Shown: positions 1 to 5,494, counted from the stretch's first letter. The stretch is DNA of 6,545 bases from Chlamydiota bacterium (GCA_013041585.1 JABEVM010000069.1:1-6545); one strand, 5' to 3'. Numbers and translations: made by a program. The notes: generated by a model from the letters alone, not told the origin.

Positions 1-182
1 CCTATTCGGTATTCAAAAGAGAGCTGCGCGACTCTACAGTCTCTATGAAAATCAAATGCGCCCGCTCCAAAAACCACTAAGTCAGGATACTTTTCTTTAG
101 AGGTAAAATCTGCAGCACTAAGCTTTCCAAATGCCAAAAAACATAAACAAAAGAGAATCTTTGTTACAGGAGATGTTCTCAC
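1..182 (-). CDS. PagL-like acyloxyacyl hydrolase (lipid A deacylase family), N-terminal part only
   Basis: The reverse strand is open from a GTG at 180-182 to the window edge (60 full codons), preceded by an AAGGA ribosome site (187-191, 4 nt spacing) and an in-frame TAA just upstream. The first ~23 residues form a signal peptide: two basic residues, a hydrophobic core (ILFCLCFLAF) and a likely cut near LSA-A. The mature part then reads DLVVFGAGAFDF, and ends AQLSFEYRIG. As I recall the family, this resembles the first outer-membrane strand of PagL-type proteins (a GAG-FD element followed by an acidic or aromatic residue and EYR). PagL enzymes remove the 3-O acyl chain of lipid A in the outer membrane. 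The catalytic His-Ser pair lies near the C-terminus and is outside the window, so activity cannot be judged. The exported protein is clear; the family is likely but rests on a short stretch. It is divergent from msrB. Confidence 0.55.
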   Translation of the reverse strand, partial: MRTSPVTKILFCLCFLAFGKLSAADFTSKEKYPDLVVFGAGAFDFHRDCRVAQLSFEYRI

Positions 183-198
183 AATATCCTTAATTTAT

Positions 199-227
199 TT
201 GCCTAGTTCCCTAAATTTCACTATAGA
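199..227 (+). promoter_or_regulatory. Candidate sigma-70-type promoter of msrB
   Basis: TTGCCT (199-204) and TATAGA (222-227) are separated by exactly 17 nt, each matching the housekeeping consensus at four of six positions. Transcription would begin near 234 and give a ~40-nt leader before the ATG at 274. This argues against the in-frame TTG at 199 being the msrB start, because that codon would be part of the -35 box. A second TATAAA at 235-240 is a better -10 match but has no convincing -35. Confidence 0.4.
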
Positions 228-240
228 TGAAACATATAAA

Positions 241-257
241 CTTTTTTTTCAAAAAAG
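241..257 (+). other. Small A/T hairpin in the msrB leader
   Basis: CTTTTTT (241-247) pairs with AAAAAAG (251-257) around a three-base loop, 16 nt before the msrB ATG. It lies inside the predicted leader and could affect mRNA stability or initiation, but a 7-bp stem made almost only of A-T pairs is weak and may be chance in DNA of this composition. Confidence 0.25.
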
Positions 258-273
258 CATAGCGAGAAATTTT

Positions 274-684
274 ATGAGCGATTCTCCAAATAAAATGAAT
301 CTTGATGAAAGCGAATGGCGAAAAAAGTTGCCAAACGATGTATTTGCGGTTTGCAGGATGAAAGGAACAGAAAGAGCGTTTTCTGGAAAATACCATGACC
401 ACCATGAAAAAGGGATCTATACATGCGCAGCATGCGGACAAGATCTTTTTTCTTCGCTTGATAAATACGATTCAGGCTGCGGATGGCCAAGCTTTACAAA
501 GCCTGCGCAAAAAGGTCAAGTAACCTATGCTGAAGATGACACTCTGGGTTATATAAGAATAGAAGTTTTATGTAGCAAATGCGGCTCGCATCTAGGACAT
601 GTGTTTGATGATGGACCGAAACCTTTAGGAAAAAGGTACTGTATTAATTCTCTTGCTCTGAACTTTTCTCCTGAAAAAAAGTAA
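274..684 (+). CDS. msrB: Peptide-methionine (R)-S-oxide reductase MsrB
   Basis: A cytosolic enzyme that reduces the R form of methionine sulfoxide in oxidised proteins, normally recycled by thioredoxin. From the ATG at 274 it is 136 residues, the usual size of a single-domain MsrB. Two zinc-binding pairs are present: CAAC (residues 51-54) and CSKC (100-103). GCGWPSF (68-74) carries the resolving-type cysteine (Cys69), SHLGHVFDDGP (105-115) is the family signature, and RYCINSLAL (121-129) holds the catalytic Cys123. All expected residues are therefore present. The N-terminus could be extended 25 codons to a TTG at 199, but that part is unlike the family and overlaps a likely promoter. An ATG at 295 is also possible but would shorten the first helix. 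The ribosome site before 274 is weak (GCGAGAAA). No MsrA partner is visible. The 3' end overlaps the convergent transporter gene by 41 bp. Confidence 0.95.
   Translation: MSDSPNKMNLDESEWRKKLPNDVFAVCRMKGTERAFSGKYHDHHEKGIYTCAACGQDLFSSLDKYDSGCGWPSFTKPAQKGQVTYAEDDTLGYIRIEVLCSKCGSHLGHVFDDGPKPLGKRYCINSLALNFSPEKK
644..684. other. 41-bp convergent overlap of two coding sequences
   Basis: The stop of the sugar transporter (644-646 on the reverse strand) lies inside msrB, whose own stop is at 682-684. The overlap encodes the variable tails of both proteins: the last 14 codons and stop of msrB, starting at its catalytic-domain end, and the last 13 codons of the transporter. No terminator hairpin with a T run is visible for either gene at this junction, so opposing transcripts probably extend into each other. 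Confidence 0.85.
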
Positions 685-1915
685 CTTCTTTTTCTTTGAA
701 GAGAGCAATTTCTTTTCGGCGTACAAAAATTCCATACATAAAAAGAGCTACATAGCCGAAAACCGGCAGAATAAAAGAAAAACGGAGGCCCATAGTATCT
801 GCAAGATACCCTTGCAACACGGGAAATAAGGCACCGCCTATTGCCGCGGTACTTAAAAATCCTACTACTTTAGAAGGAGGAGCATTTTCTAATTTCACTC
901 CAATTGCCAGAATCAGAGGATACATCACAGAGTTGCAAAGCCCAAGCACTACAATCATGATGAAAACAGCTTCCGGAGGAAGATACATTCCAACTGCAAA
1001 CGTTGCGATGGCAGCTACGCTATTTACCAAAAGGGCCATCGATAAAGGGATGCGGTTTAATACAGGAGCTCCAATAAGTCTTCCCACAACAAACCCTAAA
1101 TAATACAGAGAAAATAAGCTTAATGCTTTTTGTAAGCTCAGTCCCCCACCTTCTGGAGCATGGAGGAATTTGACTAAAAAGCTATCCATACAGACTTCAA
1201 TCCCCATGTACATGAACATGGCAGTAAAACCAGCTCCTAGAGAAAGGGTGAAAGGAGGGAAAATATCAAAGATCCCTTTCTTAGCTGGATACACAATGGT
1301 CTCTTCTCTGACAGGCAACTTTTTAATTCGATAGATTCCCCAGCAAATTGCCATCCAAGCTAGAAAAAAAGCGATGTAGGAAAAAGCTACAACAGAGGGT
1401 TTGTCGGTGCTTTCTGAAGAGAAGATCCATAAAAGAACTCCCGGCGCTACAAGTGAGCCGATAGAATAGAATGCTTGTGTAGCGCTCAACCTTCCTGATT
1501 CGGTTTCTTTCGGACCAAAAACAATTGCGTAGGAAGGCCCTGCAACAAGCATGAATTTAACTCCCCCGCCCAGTAAAAAAATCGAAGCTAGAAAAAGCAC
1601 ATACTGCTTATTGATATAGGTAACATACAGTAAACAGCAGCTTACTGCGCACATAAGAAGTCCTGCAATCATCCCTTTCTTATAGCCGAATCGATGTAGA
1701 AGATCTCCTGCTATTGGAGCAATAAAAAAAGAAGCAAAGAAAAAACAAAGAGGGGCGAGCATGGTTCTTGTATAGTCAAGACCAAACCAACCCTGGTTAA
1801 TCGCGAGAAAAATTCCATTACTTTTTGTAACAAATCCGCAGATGAGTAGAAAAATTCGAGCTCGAAACAATGCCTTTGTTGAAGGCTTTAGAGTTGGACT
1901 AGTTGTTTCCTGCAT
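644..1915 (-). CDS. FHS-family (fucose/glucose permease-like) MFS sugar transporter
   Basis: A 423-residue, 12-helix inner-membrane carrier of the major facilitator superfamily. The FHS (FucP/GluP) family is indicated by several motifs in order: RFGYKKG in the loop after helix 2 (75-81), GPKETESGRLSATQAF plus SIGSLVAPG (134-159), YMGIEVCMDSFL in helix 7 (236-247), YYLGFVVGRLIG (271-282), GLCNSVMYPLI (325-335) and GGALFPVLQGYLAD (360-373). Family members usually import fucose, glucose or galactose with protons; the substrate here is unknown. The acidic residues that E. coli FucP uses for coupling (D46 in helix 1, E135 in helix 4) align by eye with Gly34 and Met122, so the mechanism may differ. 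The ATG at 1915 has no clear ribosome site; it lies 24 bp after the stop of the NTT gene in the same frame, suggesting co-transcription and coupled translation. The C-terminal ~25 residues are charged and lie opposite the msrB end. Confidence 0.85.
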   Translation of the reverse strand: MQETTSPTLKPSTKALFRARIFLLICGFVTKSNGIFLAINQGWFGLDYTRTMLAPLCFFFASFFIAPIAGDLLHRFGYKKGMIAGLLMCAVSCCLLYVTYINKQYVLFLASIFLLGGGVKFMLVAGPSYAIVFGPKETESGRLSATQAFYSIGSLVAPGVLLWIFSSESTDKPSVVAFSYIAFFLAWMAICWGIYRIKKLPVREETIVYPAKKGIFDIFPPFTLSLGAGFTAMFMYMGIEVCMDSFLVKFLHAPEGGGLSLQKALSLFSLYYLGFVVGRLIGAPVLNRIPLSMALLVNSVAAIATFAVGMYLPPEAVFIMIVVLGLCNSVMYPLILAIGVKLENAPPSKVVGFLSTAAIGGALFPVLQGYLADTMGLRFSFILPVFGYVALFMYGIFVRRKEIALFKEKEVTFFQEKSSEQEN

Positions 1916-1939
1916 GGAAGAGCTCGGGTAGGAATTGAT

Positions 1940-3505
1940 TTACGTCTGCAGCGCCTGTTCAGAATCTTGTTTGACTTGATTAGCTACAGGTAAGCTTTCG
2001 TAATCAGTTGCCGTTTTAAATTGTTTGCCAACGCTTACAACAGCAATCATCCATAACACAAGAACTACAACAAGCAGTCCTGCAATATAAGGAGTTGATG
2101 AGGCTACACTTCCTAAAAGGATAATAAATCCTTGGTAGGTAAGCGAGGCTCCTGATTTACCAATACCTGATCCCAGACCATCAATGGCAGCTTTGCCTTT
2201 AATGCGAGACTCTTGATCAAGCGGCAAAAAAGCCAATTCCTTGGAAGCATCAAAAACAGAGTATTTACTTGCTTTACTCAAACAATTTTGAATAGATCCA
2301 AAATAAACAGTCATCGCCATGGGAGTGAGACCGAATAAGGTCATGGAAAATGTTGTTAAAAGATCCCCACAAAAAAGGAACGCAAAAAATCCTAGGGCAA
2401 GCGTTGTCATAATCGCAGGCGTTAAGATTGCGATGAAAGTCCATCCAAGCCTTGTTACCATAACAGAGATAAACAAAGCGCCCAGAGTAGCTATGGCACC
2501 AATCCCGATCGTGATCTTATTCATATGATCTAGCATTTCTTCAGGGTCTTGGAAGAAATTTTTAAGCTGCTCTTTCCATAAAACATCTGTGATATTGATA
2601 GAGATATTGTAACCTAGAACAATACAAGCTACGCAAATTAAATATTTGGATCTCCAGATATATAAAAGACTTTCTCGAAGAGAAAGCCTTTTTTTCTTAT
2701 TACCTGATGGGTCGATGAATTTAGCCTGAGTCTGAAGACCTTCCGGTTCTAGCACTCTTCTATGGATCCAATAATACATCCCCATAGCGAGCGTTCCAAA
2801 GATTGAAATGACTAAAATGAGCTGAACAAGAGTTTGGTGGAAAGTATCGGTACTTGTGCTAAGGAATGGGAAGCACATATGGTTCCCGACAAAAATAGCA
2901 ATCCCGCCTCCAATAATGGGAGCAGAATTCGCTCCAATATTAAAGATACCATAAGAGCGTTTCGCTTCCGAAAGCTTGGTCACATCATTTGCAAATCCCC
3001 AAAAGAGGACAGAAAGCACAATAATCGACCACATTTCGCATATGATATAAAAAGAAGTAAAGGTCCAGTTACGGATCATGCTGATCAGACCTTTAAACCC
3101 TTTAGGAAGAAGAGCTGTCAGGGTATCACCTAAGCTTTCTAAATGAAGAGCTTCGCTATTGGGATATAAGATAAAAGCGAAACACAGGAAATAGAGTATG
3201 AAAGAGGTGATGATTATGTAAAAAACTTTTTCACGGGAGAACCGATTACATAGCTTTGCAAAAATCCATGTACCGATAATGGCCCCAGGTAGGATTCCCC
3301 ACACTTTCAAGAAAGGAATAGCTTCAGCTCCAGAAGCTTTGGCGGTTAAGATCACTGTATCTTTTAAATTTCGTAAAATGCTGTAACAGATACAGAGAAA
3401 GCTCATTAAAAAAAACATCGACAAAACTTTTTTTAGCTCTGATCGATGGATGGGCCATAAGATTTCACGTATGGGCCCGAAGGGTTCTTTTGAATTCAAA
3501 TTCAT
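1940..3505 (-). CDS. NTT-family nucleotide (ATP/ADP-type) transporter
   Basis: A 521-residue, ~12-helix inner-membrane carrier of the family used by chlamydiae, rickettsiae and plastids to take nucleotides from the host cell. Numbered from this ATG, the marks are PFGPIREILWPIH (8-20), the helix-1 motif LRNLKDT (44-50), SGAEAIPFLK (58-67), NWTF (146-149), FWGFAN (168-173), EAKRSYGIFNIGAN (180-193), FDASKELAFLPLDQE (418-432) and GKAAID (437-442), followed by GKSGAS. The length and N-terminus match chlamydial Npt1 as I recall it, which favours this ATG. A TTG at 3526 has the better-placed ribosome site and would add seven residues. Differences from ATP/ADP exchangers include LRNLKDT for LRDTKDT and Asp307 where they have Glu (IN-hydrophobic-x-E-V-x-WK). 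These suggest another mode, such as proton-driven uptake of several nucleotides as in Npt2-type proteins. Probably first gene of an operon with the FHS transporter. Confidence 0.93.
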   Translation of the reverse strand: MNLNSKEPFGPIREILWPIHRSELKKVLSMFFLMSFLCICYSILRNLKDTVILTAKASGAEAIPFLKVWGILPGAIIGTWIFAKLCNRFSREKVFYIIITSFILYFLCFAFILYPNSEALHLESLGDTLTALLPKGFKGLISMIRNWTFTSFYIICEMWSIIVLSVLFWGFANDVTKLSEAKRSYGIFNIGANSAPIIGGGIAIFVGNHMCFPFLSTSTDTFHQTLVQLILVISIFGTLAMGMYYWIHRRVLEPEGLQTQAKFIDPSGNKKKRLSLRESLLYIWRSKYLICVACIVLGYNISINITDVLWKEQLKNFFQDPEEMLDHMNKITIGIGAIATLGALFISVMVTRLGWTFIAILTPAIMTTLALGFFAFLFCGDLLTTFSMTLFGLTPMAMTVYFGSIQNCLSKASKYSVFDASKELAFLPLDQESRIKGKAAIDGLGSGIGKSGASLTYQGFIILLGSVASSTPYIAGLLVVVLVLWMIAVVSVGKQFKTATDYESLPVANQVKQDSEQALQT

Positions 3506-3535
3506 TGGTACATCATTTGTTCTCAAAACCCTCCC
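3502..3535 (-). promoter_or_regulatory. Start region of the NTT gene: purine-rich ribosome site, TTG and overlapping four-codon ORF
   Basis: On the reverse strand GGGAGGG (3535-3529) is the only strong ribosome site. It lies 3 nt before an in-frame TTG (3526-3524), too close for an ideal start, and over 20 nt before the in-frame ATG (3505-3503), which is too far. Between them ATG-ATG-TAC-CAA-TGA (3516-3502) is a four-codon ORF in another frame whose TGA overlaps the NTT ATG as ATGA. Ribosomes could load at GGGAGGG, translate the short ORF and restart at the ATG, or use the TTG directly. Sequence alone does not decide. Confidence 0.4.
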
Positions 3536-3580
3536 ACTGTAAAATAAAAGAAGATTTTATGCAACACAACCTTACAAAAA

Positions 3581-3637
3581 TTTCAGATATTTTTTCAGAA
3601 AAATAGCATAAAAATATTTCCTAACTAGTATCTGAAA
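3581..3637. repeat. Inverted repeat with nested palindrome in the NTT leader
   Basis: TTTCAGATA (3581-3589) is repeated inverted as TATCTGAAA (3629-3637) with a 39-nt gap, a perfect 9-bp match. Between them TTTTTC-A-GAAAAA (3591-3603) is a perfect 13-nt palindrome. Read leftward the outer stem is followed by TTTTTG, which gives an attenuator-like outline, but the stem has only two G-C pairs. It could equally be an operator or chance. Confidence 0.35.
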
Positions 3638-3734
3638 AAATTCACGACTAAAGGGTTAAAGAAAAAAGTTGATTTTGGAAGAAAAGATAAATCTTAATTA
3701 AAAATTTATTTATGAGCCTACCACTTACAACTCT

Positions 3735-3778
3735 AATAAAAAACGGCAACTTTTCCATTTAAGGAAATAAGTTGCCGT
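3735..3778 (-). terminator. Rho-independent terminator of the Inc-like gene
   Basis: Reading the reverse strand, ACGGCAACTT (3778-3769) pairs perfectly with AAGTTGCCGT (3752-3743), 10 bp. The inner bases GGAA/TTCC can add four pairs around a six-base loop. The stem runs directly into TTTTTTATT (3743-3735). It begins 34 nt after the stop codon at 3812, so it ends that transcript before the NTT promoter region. In the other direction no T run follows, so it acts on the leftward transcript only. Confidence 0.9.
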
Positions 3779-3811
3779 AACTCTATTCAAAACTATAAGC
3801 GTAAAAAACTA

Positions 3812-5173
3812 TTAGCTTGCTGGAGGCGCTTCAGCTTTTTCTTTCAAAGCTGTAACTTCACCCACAATCTGATCATGGTCCTTGTTTAATAGCTTTGCTA
3901 GCGCATCAACTATTGGCTCAAATTTTTCTTTTGCAGCATTAGCTTCAGCTGTCGCTCTCTCTGCTGTCTCTACTTTAGCTGTCAATTCATCAAGTTTTGC
4001 AATAATACTTTCTGCTGTTCGTTCCGCAGGTTTTATTTTTGCAGCGATTTGTCCAACGATTTCAGCCGAATCTTTTCCATTCATTAATTTAGCAATTTCT
4101 CCTTGAACAGCACCAATCTCACTGTCCTCTGCCAAATCTAAAGCTCTAGCAATCTCTTTAAGAGTATCGGCAGCAGCTGTTTTTGCTTCCCCAGCAGCAC
4201 GCTTCTCTGCTTGAATATCTTCAGCTAATTTATCTATAGCCGGACCTAGGTTAGCTTCAGAAGGCTCTTCTTCAATAGATAATTTACCAGCAACAAGCCT
4301 TAAGAGTTGTTGAGAAGCTTCCTGCTTTGCTAAGGCATCCTGTAGTTTCCCTTTTATCCCAGTAATAGCATCTTGAATTGACGCTTCATCACCGATCTCT
4401 AAAAGAACTCTTACTTCTCCAACTGTTCTTTTTAAGCCTTCAATTTCTACCCTTGCTTTCTCTAAATCACCCCTAGCAGCTTCAAAATCTGTATTGAGTT
4501 TAGTCAGACGTGCTGCCAGCTCTTTAAATTCACCATCTGCTGCTTGCGCTTGCGCTTCCATTCCTACTAATTTATAAAGAGTTGTCAGTACTGGAAGTAA
4601 TGCATTTAAATTAACAGATCGATCCATCATATCAGCTATGCTTCCAATCTTACGATCTAACGCAGAATCTGAAAGAACTTGAACTAATCTGACTAATCTT
4701 TGACTATTTTGCAGCCATGTACCTACTACCTCTTCTAATTTTTCTGGAGCTACAGTATCAAGAGGAAGGTTTAAAAGTGTTTTCAAAGAGATCAACTCAC
4801 TTGCAAGCTGATTCAATTTTTCAATTCTATTATTTGCAGCGTTAATGTCTCCATTTACTTTAGTAAATCTTGTATTCGCAGCTGATATTACAGAGCTAAC
4901 AAGTTTAGAGACTGCCAAAAAAGCACCTAAGGCACCAATTGCAATAGCTATAGGAGCAGACTTCTCTTGAAAAGGTTTCTTCAAATGAACAAACACAGCT
5001 CCACCAATACTTGTGAAAAGTGTGATTGCAATCGTCCATTTGCTAGAATTAGGGATTGAAAGAGGTTGCATTCTGTCAATCAATGGAGAATCGTTGATTT
5101 TTGGAGCGGCTTCTGGTAAAGCTCCTTTACTAGAAACAGTACTTAGTTCGTATACTTTTGCTACTGATGCCAT
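3812..5173 (-). CDS. Putative inclusion membrane (Inc-like) protein with long coiled-coil region
   Basis: No known family is recognised by sequence; 453 residues, no cysteine. Order: a 45-residue polar N-terminus rich in Ser, Thr and Pro with no signal peptide; hydrophobic segments at about 46-64 and 74-98 separated by a short basic loop (HLKKPFQEK); then ~350 residues of charged, Ala/Leu/Glu/Lys-rich helix with strong coiled-coil character (about 105-130, 205-255, 265-345, 385-430). The two-lobed hydrophobic hairpin near the N-terminus, followed by a coiled-coil tail, is the hallmark of chlamydial Inc proteins such as IncA, which are type III secreted and inserted in the vacuole membrane with both ends facing the host cytosol. 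The tail holds a degenerate helix-turn-helix repeat, for example 250-281, 336-364 and 416-446. ATG at 5173 has AAAGGA at 7 nt spacing. Own promoter region and terminator: monocistronic. A cell-envelope coiled-coil protein is the alternative. Confidence 0.75.
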   Translation of the reverse strand: MASVAKVYELSTVSSKGALPEAAPKINDSPLIDRMQPLSIPNSSKWTIAITLFTSIGGAVFVHLKKPFQEKSAPIAIAIGALGAFLAVSKLVSSVISAANTRFTKVNGDINAANNRIEKLNQLASELISLKTLLNLPLDTVAPEKLEEVVGTWLQNSQRLVRLVQVLSDSALDRKIGSIADMMDRSVNLNALLPVLTTLYKLVGMEAQAQAADGEFKELAARLTKLNTDFEAARGDLEKARVEIEGLKRTVGEVRVLLEIGDEASIQDAITGIKGKLQDALAKQEASQQLLRLVAGKLSIEEEPSEANLGPAIDKLAEDIQAEKRAAGEAKTAAADTLKEIARALDLAEDSEIGAVQGEIAKLMNGKDSAEIVGQIAAKIKPAERTAESIIAKLDELTAKVETAERATAEANAAKEKFEPIVDALAKLLNKDHDQIVGEVTALKEKAEAPPAS

Positions 5174-5200
5174 AAAAATATCCTTTGTGAAAATGAATAA

Positions 5201-5218
5201 TGTAAAGTAACTGTAAAG
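5201..5218. repeat. Direct repeat TGTAAAG at 11-nt spacing
   Basis: TGTAAAG occurs at 5201-5207 and 5212-5218, one helical turn apart, overlapping the candidate -10 box and start site of the Inc-like gene. This is a typical layout for a tandem binding site of a regulator on one DNA face, but the units are short. Confidence 0.4.
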
Positions 5219-5238
5219 ATCATGATAAAAAAATCCAA
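5210..5238 (-). promoter_or_regulatory. Candidate promoter of the Inc-like gene
   Basis: On the reverse strand TTGGAT (5238-5233) and TACAGT (5215-5210) are 17 nt apart, matching the consensus at three and four of six positions. The start would fall near 5203, giving a ~30-nt leader that contains the AAAGGA ribosome site. The spacing and position are right, the hexamers are only moderate, and other weak pairs exist in this AT-rich stretch. Confidence 0.3.
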
Positions 5239-5251
5239 CAAAAAAAAATTG

Positions 5252-5270
5252 ATTTTCAGAATATTTTCAG
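5252..5270. repeat. Direct repeat ATTTTCAG at 11-nt spacing
   Basis: ATTTTCAG occurs at 5252-5259 and 5263-5270, again exactly 11 nt apart, just upstream of the candidate -35 box of the Inc-like gene. A shorter TTTCAG recurs at 5294-5299, and TTTCAG also recurs in the NTT leader. This position suits an activator site. Confidence 0.4.
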
Positions 5271-5430
5271 CAGGTTTAGCCCTTTTTAGCATCTTTCAGA
5301 GGAGCACGATGTGAAAAATTCTGTGTGTAGAATAGGCTTACATGACATGTTTAGAAAAAAATAACGCAAGGTGAATTTAGTAAAGATGTGCGAAAAGTTT
5401 GCTGCAAAGCTTATCTTAACTGAAGTGAGG

Positions 5431-5494
5431 AAAAGAAAATAAAAAACCTACTGACGGCAACCGTAAAACTACCCTGTCGTTTCTAAAACGACAG
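5431..5494 (-). terminator. Possible terminator of the SulP gene, overlapping its 3' end
   Basis: A perfect 9-bp stem with a three-base loop, CTGTCGTTT (5474-5482) and AAACGACAG (5486-5494), lies within the last codons of the SulP gene and ends 3 nt before the stop codon. A second small stem, ACGG/CCGT (5454-5464), follows, and seven nt later the reverse strand reads TTTTTTATTTTCTTTT (5446-5431). Neither stem directly abuts the T run, so this is not a standard terminator; the composite could still end transcription. Confidence 0.4.

Larger units (their letters stand above)
3506..3811. other. AT-rich intergenic region before NTT
   Basis: About 300 bp with no supportable gene on either strand. 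The right end (3735-3778) is the terminator of the Inc-like gene. The rest must carry the leftward promoter of NTT. A weak candidate is TTGTAA (3730-3725) with TAAATT (3708-3703), spacing 16, which would leave a leader of about 190 nt. Inside that leader are an inverted repeat, TTTCAGATA (3581-3589) and TATCTGAAA (3629-3637), and a 13-bp palindrome centred at 3597. Confidence 0.5.
5174..5468. other. Intergenic region upstream of the Inc-like gene
   Basis: 295 bp with no supportable gene. It holds, from left to right: the ribosome site (AAGGA, 5181-5185 reverse strand), a candidate promoter (5210-5238), two pairs of short direct repeats with 11-nt spacing (5201-5218 and 5252-5270), A-runs at 5226-5233 and 5240-5248 that could bend DNA, an 11-bp palindrome ACATGACATGT (5340-5350), and the T-rich end (reverse strand) of the SulP transcript around 5431-5446. 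Confidence 0.5.

Noticed and set aside
199..273. N-terminal extension of MsrB from a TTG at 199
   Set aside because: The 25 extra residues are unlike the family, have no ribosome site, and the TTG coincides with a likely -35 box.
2834..3133. Forward-strand open frame of 99 codons
   Set aside because: Antisense shadow of the NTT gene, low-complexity basic translation without domain features.
3559..3603. Short forward ORF of about 14 codons in the NTT upstream region
   Set aside because: Too short, antisense to the NTT leader and mostly made of the inverted-repeat sequence.
5317..5350. ATTCT/AGAAT hairpin and ACATGACATGT palindrome
   Set aside because: Short and isolated; noted in the intergenic description but not strong enough to call an operator.
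5371..5442. Short forward ORF of about 23 codons (GTG at 5371, ATG at 5386) in the gap before the Inc-like gene
   Set aside because: Very short, weak ribosome site, no recognisable features, and it ends in the T-rich transcript end of SulP read in reverse.
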